Below, in pieces: positions 1-4,781 of a stretch of 5,127 nt of DNA. Origin of the DNA: Chloroflexia bacterium (GTDB lineage: Bacteria; Chloroflexota; Chloroflexia; QHBQ01; JADMIH01); the NCBI GenBank assembly GCA_025927935.1, contig JAICKM010000526.1, positions 1 through 5,127 of the forward strand, given 5' to 3'. The notes beneath the pieces are model-generated. The model saw only the letters and a program-made list of their open reading frames with translations, did not search any database and was not told the DNA's origin. The translations under genes were made by a program, and so were the position numbers. Each line of letters opens with the position of its first letter. The stretch's first letter is position 1.

Positions 1-63
1 GCCGACCACGCGCTCTACCAGGCCAAGCAAGCCGGGCGCAACCGGGTGGTCTTTTTCCGGTGA
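1..63 (+). CDS. GGDEF-domain protein (probable diguanylate cyclase), C-terminal end only
   Basis: Only the last 20 codons and a TGA stop are present; the gene starts outside the window. The peptide reads ADHALYQAKQAGRNRVVFFR. This matches the usual end of a GGDEF domain, where 'AD.ALY.AK..GRN.V' forms the last helix and strand after the GG[DE]EF active-site loop. GGDEF domains make cyclic di-GMP from two GTP in the cytoplasm, but the catalytic loop and any sensor or EAL domain lie upstream and cannot be judged. The protein ends almost directly after the domain, so GGDEF is the C-terminal module. About 170 bases separate it from the transporter operon, and a putative promoter lies between, so co-transcription is not implied. 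The family call is fairly firm despite the short length; activity is unknown. Confidence 0.72.
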   Translation, partial: ADHALYQAKQAGRNRVVFFR

Positions 64-96
64 GCGTGCTCGCGTGCAGGGATAGCACTCTTGATG

Positions 97-118
97 TATA
101 CTCTAGCCAGATCTAGAG
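97..118 (+). promoter_or_regulatory. Putative -10 element with overlapping inverted repeat upstream of the transporter operon
   Basis: TATACT at 97-102 resembles a sigma-70 -10 box, but no good -35 stands 16-18 bases upstream. The -10 overlaps a perfect inverted repeat: CTCTAG (101-106), six-base spacer, CTAGAG (113-118). A palindrome at this position would suit an operator. If the promoter is real, transcription would begin near 109 and leave a leader of about 120 bases before the binding-protein start. Based on motif matching only. Confidence 0.3.
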
Positions 119-128
119 ATGATCGGCC

Positions 129-177
129 GGGTGTATCTGGCACACCCAGCGGGCCGCCGGTTCCGCGGGCCGGTGGC
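129..177 (+). other. Two hairpins in the 5' leader of the transporter operon
   Basis: Hairpin one pairs GGGTGT (129-134) with ACACCC (142-147), a perfect 6-bp stem with a 7-base loop. Hairpin two pairs GCCGCCGG (153-160) with CCGGTGGC (170-177), an 8-bp stem with one G-U pair and a 9-base loop. Neither is followed by a T run, so they do not look like intrinsic terminators. They end 36 bases before the ribosome binding site at 214-222. They could stabilise the message or be by-products of high GC content. I do not recognise a known riboswitch. Confidence 0.35.
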
Positions 178-231
178 TCCAGGGCGTTTCTCGCCACCCG
201 GCATGCTGTATCCAGAGGAGGGATCGATAGA

Positions 232-1296
232 ATGATCGAAAAACTCGGGCAAACACGTAAACTGCTGACGGGAATCTTGCTGATACCCATGCTCTTGCTG
301 GTGGGCTGCGGCGCCGAGCCGACCGCGACCACTGTGCCGGCCGCCGCGCCGACGACCGCCGCGACCGATACGGCGGCACCCGCCGCCGCTGCCACAAACA
401 CGACGGCGCCCGCCGCCGCGACGGATACTGCGCCCGCCGCCACCGCCACCGAGGCCATGGCGGGCACCACGCCCACGGAAGCGGCGGGCGGGGGCGCGAG
501 CACCGAGCCGACCCCCGCGCCCACCCCTGTTTCGCAGTGGGTGCCCGGTAAATACGCCAAGACCATCCCCGCCCCCAGCAAACTGGTCAAGGGTGGGACG
601 CTCACCGTCGGCAGCGACGCCAGCTATCCGCCGCAGGAATACGTGGACGCCAGCGGCAAGCCGGTGGGTCTGGATATCGACATCGCCAGCGAGATCGCCA
701 GCCGCATGGGCCTGGAGATGAATGTCGTCAACTTTAAGTTCGACGATATCATCCCTGGGCTTAATGCCGGGCAATTCGATATTGTCATCTCGGCCATGAC
801 CATAACGGATGAACGCTCCAAGGTCGTCGACTTCGTGCCCTACTTCAATGCCGGGCAAGCGGTTCTGGTGCAGAAGGGCAATCCCAAGGGCATCAAAACC
901 CTGGACGACCTCTCCGGTAAAACAGCCGTGGCCGAACAGGGCACCACCGAGGAGCAAACCCTGAAGGATCTCAACGCGAAGCTGGAGGCCGCGGGCAAAC
1001 CCAAAGTGAACGTACTCACCTATCCGACCGATACCGATGCCGTGGACCAGTTGCGCATTGGCCGCGCGGATGCCACGCTGCACGACTCGCCGGTCGCCGC
1101 CTACTACGCCGAATTAAATGCCAATGCCTTCGAAGTCGCCATCCCCAACTTTGATTCGGCGCCGGAAGGCATCGCCACGGCTAAGAACAACACGGCCATG
1201 CACGACGCTGTCGACGCCGCGATCAAGGCCATGAAAGCCGACGGCACCTTAAATGCGATCCTGACCAAGTGGGGCATCAGCACCAGTTCGCAATAG
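232..1296 (+). CDS. Polar amino-acid ABC transporter, solute-binding lipoprotein (family 3)
   Basis: This is the extracytoplasmic receptor of an amino-acid importer (354 residues). The ATG at 232 is chosen because AGAGGAGGG (214-222) sits 9 bases upstream and because the protein then starts with a lipoprotein signal: Arg9-Lys10, a hydrophobic core at 11-24, and lipobox LVGC with Cys26 as the lipidation site. Residues 27 to about 105 form a low-complexity Ala/Thr/Pro tether, followed by the two-lobed binding domain at about 118-350. Residues 146-159 (GLDIDIASEIASRM) fit the family 3 signature exactly. Arg195 in TITDERSK and Asp285 in LHDSPVAAYY correspond to the residues that hold the ligand's carboxylate and amino groups in HisJ/GlnH-type proteins. 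The ligand is therefore an alpha-amino acid; GlnH-like motifs suggest a polar one, but the exact substrate cannot be read. The permease and ATPase genes follow. The mature protein is longer than usual only because of the tether. Confidence 0.93.
   Translation: MIEKLGQTRKLLTGILLIPMLLLVGCGAEPTATTVPAAAPTTAATDTAAPAAAATNTTAPAAATDTAPAATATEAMAGTTPTEAAGGGASTEPTPAPTPVSQWVPGKYAKTIPAPSKLVKGGTLTVGSDASYPPQEYVDASGKPVGLDIDIASEIASRMGLEMNVVNFKFDDIIPGLNAGQFDIVISAMTITDERSKVVDFVPYFNAGQAVLVQKGNPKGIKTLDDLSGKTAVAEQGTTEEQTLKDLNAKLEAAGKPKVNVLTYPTDTDAVDQLRIGRADATLHDSPVAAYYAELNANAFEVAIPNFDSAPEGIATAKNNTAMHDAVDAAIKAMKADGTLNAILTKWGISTSSQ
364..447 (+). repeat. Degenerate tandem repeat encoding the lipoprotein tether
   Basis: Three consecutive units of about 9-10 codons encode TDTAAPAAAA (residues 45-54), TNTTAPAAA (55-63) and TDTAPAATA (64-72). 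The DNA shares blocks such as GCGCCCGCCGCC. This is the regular core of a longer Ala/Thr/Pro-rich stretch (about 325-530). Such linkers are flexible spacers between the lipid anchor and the binding domain. Codon repeats of this kind can change length by slippage, so unit number may vary between strains. Confidence 0.6.
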
Positions 1297-1321
1297 CCCA
1301 TCCACGCAGTATGGTTCGCCT

Positions 1322-1358
1322 GGTGGGGCGCGGGAGGAGTGGCTTCCCGTGCCCCGCC
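1322..1358 (+). other. Strong GC-rich intercistronic hairpin after the binding-protein gene
   Basis: The arm at 1322-1335 pairs with 1345-1358 over 14 positions, all Watson-Crick except G-U wobbles, around a 9-base loop; the core is GGGGCGCGGGA against TCCCGTGCCCC. It begins 25 bases after the stop at 1296. The bases that follow are GC-rich rather than a T run, so a classic Rho-independent terminator is unlikely. Hairpins at this point in binding-protein operons commonly protect the upstream message from 3' exonucleases or cause partial termination, leaving more binding protein than permease. That role is inferred from position. Confidence 0.55.
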
Positions 1359-1389
1359 CCGCACCCGCGCACGTAACGTCCGCCATACA

Positions 1390-1462
1390 GCCCGGTTAGA
1401 TAGTGAACCGGGCGAACCGAGAAGGAGATCCGTCCGCAGGCGGTCTATCGGCCGGCAGACGG
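1390..1462 (+). other. Two further hairpins in the permease leader
   Basis: GCCCGGTT (1390-1397) pairs perfectly with AACCGGGC (1406-1413) around an 8-base loop. Next, 1430-1441 pairs with 1451-1462 over ten of twelve positions, with two mismatches and a 9-base loop. With the hairpin at 1322-1358 they make three successive stems in the 209-base gap at 1297-1505. The remaining gap sequence holds no convincing gene: AAGGAG at 1422-1427 looks like a ribosome binding site but no start codon follows at usable distance. The permease's own site, AAAGGA at 1492-1497, lies downstream of all three stems and stays free. Confidence 0.45.
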
Positions 1463-1505
1463 GTAAGGGCAACTCAAGTGTGTCGCGCTTGAAAGGACCC
1501 AAGCC

Positions 1506-2321
1506 ATGCAGTTTGACTGGATCTATCTGCCCCAGTACTTTTTCAACTGGCTGACCGACTTACAAGCGCAGGCCGGTAATATCGGGTTTGATTGGGCGTT
1601 TATTCCCCAGCACTTTTTCGATGCGCCGCTCCTGCAAGGCGCGGCCATGACCATCTTTATTTCGGTGGTGGCCCAGTTTTTCGGCATCATCCTGGGGTTG
1701 ATCGCGGCCCTGATGAAGATGAGCAAGAACCCGATCTTGCGCGGCATCGCCGGCTTCTATATCTGGGTCTTCCGTGGCACGCCGTTACTGGTCCAACTGA
1801 TCGTCTTTGCGACAGGGCTTTATGAAATCGGCATCCGCTTTGATCTGCTAACCTCGGCCTTGCTGGCGTTCAGCATTAACGAAGGCGCCTATATGGCCGA
1901 GATCGTGCGCGCCGGCATCGAGAGCATCGACCCCGGCCAGATGGAGGCGGCTAAATCGCTCGGCATGACCAATGGCCTGGGCATGCGGCGCATCGTACTC
2001 CCGCAGGCGATTCGGGTGATCTTGCCGCCCCTGGGCAACGAATTCAACAACATGCTCAAAAGCTCTTCGCTGGCCTACACGATTGGCATTCCTGAGCTAC
2101 TCGCGCGGGGCGGCGATCTGAATCACTTGTATTTCAAAACCCTAGAAACCTTTACCATCGTGGCCTGCTATTATCTCGCGATGACCAGTGTATGGACCCT
2201 CATCCAGGGCCGGCTCGAAAGCCGCCTGGGCGACCGGCGCACCACCGCGACAGGCGCCGGCTTCTGGGGCCGCTTGCGCGGCAATATCCTCAGCACCCGG
2301 CGCGCCGCCGATCATCGCTAG
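1506..2321 (+). CDS. Polar amino-acid ABC transporter, permease (His/Glu/Gln/Arg/opine family)
   Basis: This is the inner-membrane channel subunit of the importer (271 residues). The ATG has AAAGGA (1492-1497) 8 bases upstream. Hydrophobic segments, judged by eye, lie near residues 43-70, 78-107, 112-132, about 168-200 and 211-233, as in five-helix BPD_transp_1 permeases. RGTPLLVQL (90-98) is typical of this amino-acid group. The cytoplasmic coupling loop is canonical: EAAKSLGM begins at 147, Gly153 follows, and I-x-L-P falls at 163-166; this EAA loop docks on the ATPase. Only one permease gene is present between the partners, so a homodimer is expected. Two oddities stand out. The start carries a near-duplicate of the usual N-terminal motif (FDWIYLPQYFF at 3-13, FDWAFIPQHFF at 28-38). 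There is also a 33-residue Arg-rich tail (239-271) after the last membrane segment. The ATPase gene begins 27 bases downstream. Confidence 0.93.
   Translation: MQFDWIYLPQYFFNWLTDLQAQAGNIGFDWAFIPQHFFDAPLLQGAAMTIFISVVAQFFGIILGLIAALMKMSKNPILRGIAGFYIWVFRGTPLLVQLIVFATGLYEIGIRFDLLTSALLAFSINEGAYMAEIVRAGIESIDPGQMEAAKSLGMTNGLGMRRIVLPQAIRVILPPLGNEFNNMLKSSSLAYTIGIPELLARGGDLNHLYFKTLETFTIVACYYLAMTSVWTLIQGRLESRLGDRRTTATGAGFWGRLRGNILSTRRAADHR
1512..1619 (+). repeat. Imperfect 75-base-period duplication at the permease N-terminus
   Basis: Codons 3-13 (1512-1544) and 28-38 (1587-1619) encode FDWIYLPQYFF and FDWAFIPQHFF. Seven of eleven residues are identical (F, D, W, P, Q, F, F) and the others are mostly similar. 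At DNA level the pair share TTTGA, TGG, CCCCAG and ACTTTTTC, so a partial internal duplication of 25 codons is plausible. The second copy is the one that leads into the first membrane helix, as in ordinary family members. Confidence 0.6.
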
Positions 2322-2348
2322 CCACAGACCGGACAGGAGTCAGGACCG

Positions 2349-3143
2349 ATGAATACCTCTACCCCTCCAGAGCAGTACAGCGGCGACGCCATTGTCCGCG
2401 CCGAGGATGTGCATAAGAGCTTCGGGCACACGGAAGTGCTGCGCGGCATCAACCTCGCCGTCCACCCCGGCAAGACCGTCGTGCTGATCGGGCCAAGCGG
2501 CTCCGGCAAGACGACGTTCCTGCGCTGCATCAACCACCTGGAGAAGATCCAGCGCGGGCGGATCTATGTCGGCGGTCACCTGATCGGCTACCGCGACCAA
2601 GACGGCAAACTGGTCGAGGACAGCGAGCGCAACGTGGCCGCGCAACGCGCCCGCATCGGCATGGTCTTCCAGCGCTTCAACCTCTTCCCGCACATGACTG
2701 CCCTGGAGAACATCATCGAGGCCCCGGTCCATGTCAAAAAGATGCCCAAAGCCGAGGCGACGGAGAAAGCCCGCGAGTTGCTGCGTAAAGTGGGCCTCGC
2801 CGACAAGGCCGACCGATTTCCCAGCCAGCTTTCCGGCGGCCAGCAACAGCGCGTCGCCATTGCCCGCGCCCTGGCGATGGACCCCATGCTGATGCTCTTC
2901 GACGAGGCTACCTCCGCGCTCGACCCCGAACTGGTGGGCGAAGTGCTCAAGGTGATGGAGCAACTCGCCGCCGAAGGCATGAGTATGCTCGTCGTCACCC
3001 ACGAAATGGGCTTCGCCCGCGACGTGGCCGATCGCGTGGTCTTCATGGACGGCGGCGTCGTCTGCGAGGAAGGCCCGCCGGCGCAGATTTTCGAGCACCC
3101 CCAGCAAGAGCGCACGCAAAACTTCTTGCGCCGCATTCTATAG
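2349..3143 (+). CDS. Polar amino-acid ABC transporter, ATP-binding protein (GlnQ/HisP-like)
   Basis: This is the cytoplasmic ATPase that drives the importer (264 residues, close to the family norm of about 240-260). All nucleotide-binding motifs are intact: Walker [10 protein letters not shown] at 48-56 (Lys54), Q-loop Gln108 in [12 protein letters not shown], signature LSGGQQQR at 161-168, Walker B LMLFDE at 181-186 (Asp185, catalytic Glu186), D-loop SALD at 189-192, and H-loop His218 in VTHEMGFA. The phrases [13 protein letters not shown] and [21 protein letters not shown] are hallmarks of the polar amino-acid subgroup. The insert at about 76-96 ([19 protein letters not shown]) is of the kind seen in HisP-like members. 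The start at 2349 has AGGAG (2335-2339) 9 bases upstream, and a 27-base gap to the permease implies co-transcription. A stand-alone regulatory domain is absent. Substrate cannot be read from this subunit. Confidence 0.95.
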   Translation: MNTSTPPEQYSGDAIVRAEDVHKSFGHTEVLRGINLAVHPGKTVVLIGPSGSGKTTFLRCINHLEKIQRGRIYVGGHLIGYRDQDGKLVEDSERNVAAQRARIGMVFQRFNLFPHMTALENIIEAPVHVKKMPKAEATEKARELLRKVGLADKADRFPSQLSGGQQQRVAIARALAMDPMLMLFDEATSALDPELVGEVLKVMEQLAAEGMSMLVVTHEMGFARDVADRVVFMDGGVVCEEGPPAQIFEHPQQERTQNFLRRIL

Positions 3144-3155
3144 CCGCCCACCCAA

Positions 3156-3217
3156 TACGGGGCGGCCCCGTACCCGCCAATCGTAGGGGCGGACCTGCGT
3201 GTCCGCCCGGCCGCCCC
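3156..3217. repeat. Nested GC-rich palindromes, probable dispersed intergenic repeat
   Basis: Three inverted repeats overlap here. TACGGGG (3156-3162) pairs with CCCCGTA (3166-3172). GGGCGGAC (3187-3194) pairs with GTCCGCCC (3201-3208). GGGGCGGCC (3159-3167) pairs perfectly with GGCCGCCCC (3209-3217), enclosing the second hairpin and excluding the first. No T run follows any stem on either strand. The TAGGGGCGGAC...GTCCGCCC form resembles palindromic repeats I recall being scattered between genes in Chloroflexota and other environmental genomes. It sits just after the transporter operon between convergent genes, where it may also stop or protect transcripts. Repeat status is inferred from one copy. 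Confidence 0.5.
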
Positions 3218-3232
3218 ATGACAGGACCGCCA

Positions 3233-3308
3233 ATCCGCGTTTTGATTTGCTATGTCGCCGCGTCTTACAACGGCCATAAAACGCGAATCCAACCGGCTCG
3301 ATTGCCGG
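3233..3308. other. Weak inverted repeats between convergent genes
   Basis: CGCGTTTT (3236-3243) is exactly inverted as AAAACGCG (3278-3285), with a mismatch and two more pairs extending the arms to 3233 and 3288; the 34-base loop is long. CCGGC (3293-3297) pairs with GCCGG (3304-3308) around six bases. The second stem lies 21 bases past the stop of the minus-strand gene and could mark its 3' end, but it is short and lacks a T run. Nothing else gene-like is visible in 3144-3328. Confidence 0.25.
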
Positions 3309-3328
3309 CACAGTGACCCAGAACCCCC

Positions 3329-3721
3329 TTACTCTTTATGTAGCAGCCCGATCACCTCTGCCGGAGTCGCGGCAGGTCGAAAGTAATAAAACCAGTTGCC
3401 GGTGAGACTCGCCTGAATCGCAACGCGTCCACAGTGGCGACACTGATGAATCTCTAATTCGTAGTCGCTTCGGCAGCTATGCAATAGATCAAAGAGGAAT
3501 TCGCTATCCGGGATATCTGTCGGATAGTCGGGACCAAAATGGGCTGTGATCCATTCCTGCCGTTTCCCCGCTGCTACTGCCTGTAACAACTCGGAGAGGA
3601 TCCGCGCCTGGCACTGGAAATAAGCAGCCATATCTTGATCGCGAATAAGATACCCCTTATCGGGATTCGGAACGAGGCTATCGTGGATAGTCTCGCCACA
3701 TTCACACGCTAAGCGACCCAT
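3329..3721 (-). CDS. Uncharacterised small protein with CxCG and CxxCG motifs (possible zinc ribbon)
   Basis: I do not recognise a named family. The 130-residue product starts MGRLACECGE and carries Cys6, Cys8, Cys37, Cys83, Cys94 and Cys97. The Cys6-x-Cys8-Gly and Cys94-x-x-Cys97-Gly pairs look like two halves of a metal site, probably zinc, brought together by the fold. Between them are a helical stretch (about 30-60) and an acidic segment (64-76). There is no signal peptide or membrane segment, so it is probably cytoplasmic. The region 'NPDKGYLIRDQD' and the ending 'GNWFYYFRP' look conserved-protein-like rather than random. Start choice: GGAG (3732-3729 on the minus strand) lies 7 bases before the ATG, and an extended -10 promoter lies about 70 bases upstream. 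It stands alone between convergent and divergent neighbours, and its GC content is lower (29 of 60 bases in 3601-3660, against 46 of 60 in 4501-4560 of recO), which may indicate transfer. Function unknown. Confidence 0.8.
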   Translation of the reverse strand: MGRLACECGETIHDSLVPNPDKGYLIRDQDMAAYFQCQARILSELLQAVAAGKRQEWITAHFGPDYPTDIPDSEFLFDLLHSCRSDYELEIHQCRHCGRVAIQASLTGNWFYYFRPAATPAEVIGLLHKE

Positions 3722-3787
3722 GAACAGACTCCGGAGTACTAAAGAGACAGACCGTCAAAAAGTACAAAGCTTACGTGCCGCGGTCTG

Positions 3788-3796
3788 ATTATAGCA
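3788..3796 (-). promoter_or_regulatory. Extended -10 promoter for the small minus-strand gene
   Basis: On the minus strand this reads TGCTATAAT, a perfect extended -10 (TG-n-TATAAT). No good -35 is seen 16-18 bases upstream, which extended -10 promoters do not require. Predicted transcription start is near 3781, giving a leader of about 60 bases. A perfect palindrome, ACTCCGGAGT (3728-3737), covers the gene's ribosome binding site and could hide it in a small stem. Confidence 0.55.
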
Positions 3797-3897
3797 GGTA
3801 ATGAGTGTCTCCGGTTTGACTATAAAGATAATGTAGAAGGGAACCTGCGGAAGAACCGGAAAACGCCGCTTTCTGTGCGGATAGGCCCGTTTTCGGG

Positions 3898-3903
3898 TAT
3901 AAT
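3898..3903 (+). promoter_or_regulatory. Consensus -10 element for the recO operon
   Basis: TATAAT matches the consensus exactly. A start near 3910 would give a leader of about 77 bases before the GTG at 3987. No clear -35 stands 16-19 bases upstream. A small inverted repeat, CCCG-TTTT-CGGG (3886-3897), directly abuts the -10 on its upstream side. The next 20 bases begin the leader hairpin at 3914-3932. Confidence 0.5.
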
Positions 3904-3913
3904 AGAGAGGGAC

Positions 3914-3968
3914 TTTGTGCGTAGCGCACAAACCGGAACGGGATGACTCGGTTGCCCGCGCCGCGGGC
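3914..3968 (+). other. Hairpins in the recO leader
   Basis: TTTGTGCG (3914-3921) pairs perfectly with CGCACAAA (3925-3932) around a TAG loop. It would sit within a few bases of the predicted 5' end, where a stem typically slows decay. A second stem, GCCCGC (3954-3959) with GCGGGC (3963-3968), ends two bases before the ribosome binding site (GGAAAGGGA, 3971-3979). A weaker pairing of AACCG (3931-3935) with CGGTT (3949-3953) competes with the base of the first stem. No T run follows. Regulatory use is speculative. Confidence 0.4.
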
Positions 3969-3986
3969 CGGGAAAGGGATGCTGCT

Positions 3987-4781
3987 GTGACTACCCCGCT
4001 GCACGAACGGTTATACCGCACCGAAGCGATTGTGCTGCGCCGTTCAGAGATCGGCGAGGCCGACTATATTCTCACCGTCTACACGCCGCACCTGGGCAAA
4101 ATTCGGGTGGTGGCGCGCGGCGTGCGCAAGCCGGCCAGCCACATGGGCGGGCACGTCGAACTGTTCAGCCGCAGCCGCATGATGGTCGCTTCGGCGCGCA
4201 ATCTGGACATTGTCACCCAGTGCGAAACCCTCGACCCGCACCGCGCCATCGGCGAAGACCTGGACCGCATCGCCCATGCCTTCTACCTGGTGGAAATGAT
4301 CGACCGCATGACGCCCGACGAGCAGGAGAACTACGCCGTCTACAAGCTGCTGAGCGAGTCGCTCACCTATCTGGACACCACGCCCACGCCCGACATCCTG
4401 CGTCACTGGTTCGAGATCCAGTTGCTCGGCCTGCTCGGCTACCGCCCGGAACTGACCGAGTGCGTCGCCTGCCGGACGGCGCTGGAGCCGGTGGTCAACG
4501 CCTGGAGTCCCGCGCAGGGCGGCGTGCTCTGCCCGGCCTGCAAACGATCCGGCGTGGCCCGCGACCTGTCGCTCACCGCTTTCAAAGTGCTGCGCCTGAT
4601 GCAGCGCAGCCCCTGGCCCGATGTCGCCCGTGTGCGCGTGCCGCCCCAGGTCGCCGTCGAACTGGATCAGGCCATGGACACCTATGTGACCTATATCCTG
4701 GAGCGGGAGCCGCGCTCGAACCTGTTTCTAAAAGTTGCCGAGCAGACCCCCGACTACATCCCGCAGGAGGGCACCCCGTGA
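3987..4781 (+). CDS. recO: DNA repair protein RecO
   Basis: RecO anneals single strands and helps RecF/RecR load RecA at gaps in the RecFOR recombinational repair pathway (264 residues, a usual length). The N-terminus RLYRTEAIVLRRSEIGEADYILTVYTP (from residue 9) is the typical start of the OB-fold, which spans to about 80 and includes GKIRVVARGVRKP and HVELF. The helical C-terminal domain contains FEIQLLGLLGYRPELTECVAC and a zinc finger with Cys159-x-x-Cys162 and Cys182-x-x-Cys185. Zinc-binding Cys residues occur in many RecO proteins but not in E. coli RecO. The GTG at 3987 is preferred: GGAAAGGGA (3971-3979) lies 7 bases upstream and family homology begins just after. A TTG at 3915 would add 24 residues of non-family sequence encoded by the leader. 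The stop overlaps the next gene's GTG, and AGGAGG for that gene lies inside recO. Confidence 0.93.
   Translation: MTTPLHERLYRTEAIVLRRSEIGEADYILTVYTPHLGKIRVVARGVRKPASHMGGHVELFSRSRMMVASARNLDIVTQCETLDPHRAIGEDLDRIAHAFYLVEMIDRMTPDEQENYAVYKLLSESLTYLDTTPTPDILRHWFEIQLLGLLGYRPELTECVACRTALEPVVNAWSPAQGGVLCPACKRSGVARDLSLTAFKVLRLMQRSPWPDVARVRVPPQVAVELDQAMDTYVTYILEREPRSNLFLKVAEQTPDYIPQEGTP

Noticed and set aside
62..71. GAGC-GT-GCTC hairpin at the end of the GGDEF gene
   Set aside because: A 4-bp stem with a 2-base loop and no T run is too weak to call a terminator.
91..231. In-frame upstream extension of the binding-protein gene from a TTG at 91
   Set aside because: It would bury the lipoprotein signal 47 residues inside, crosses the putative promoter, and lacks the good ribosome binding site that precedes the ATG at 232.
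15..1083. Long minus-strand open frames opposite the binding-protein gene
   Set aside because: They are low-complexity Ala/Val/Gly/Arg-rich products caused by the GC-rich repeat on the other strand, with no recognisable domain; the plus-strand gene is unambiguous.
1390..1462. tRNA-like look of GCCCGGTTAGATAG
   Set aside because: The start recalls a tRNA acceptor and D-arm, but GCCCGGTT pairs locally with AACCGGGC. No anticodon arm, T-loop (TTCRA) or 3' acceptor partner follows.
1339..1554. Small plus-strand frame between the binding protein and permease
   Set aside because: It starts inside the 1322-1358 hairpin, encodes an Arg/Ser/Pro-rich peptide with no domain, and runs into the permease gene in another frame.
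2340..3119. Long minus-strand frame opposite the ATPase gene
   Set aside because: It mirrors a fully intact ABC ATPase in high-GC DNA; its His/Gly/Leu/Ala-rich translation shows no domain.
3915..3986. TTG start at 3915 for recO
   Set aside because: It falls within the leader hairpin and only about 12 bases after the TATAAT, so its upstream purines would hardly be transcribed. Family homology starts after the GTG at 3987.
3979..3990. Four-codon ORF (ATG CTG CTG TGA) overlapping the recO start
   Set aside because: The ribosome binding site directly abuts its ATG, leaving no usable spacing, so it is probably not translated.
3755..4021. Minus-strand frame across the divergent intergenic region
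   Set aside because: It covers both promoter elements, gives an Arg/Ser-rich peptide without a domain, and overlaps the recO start.
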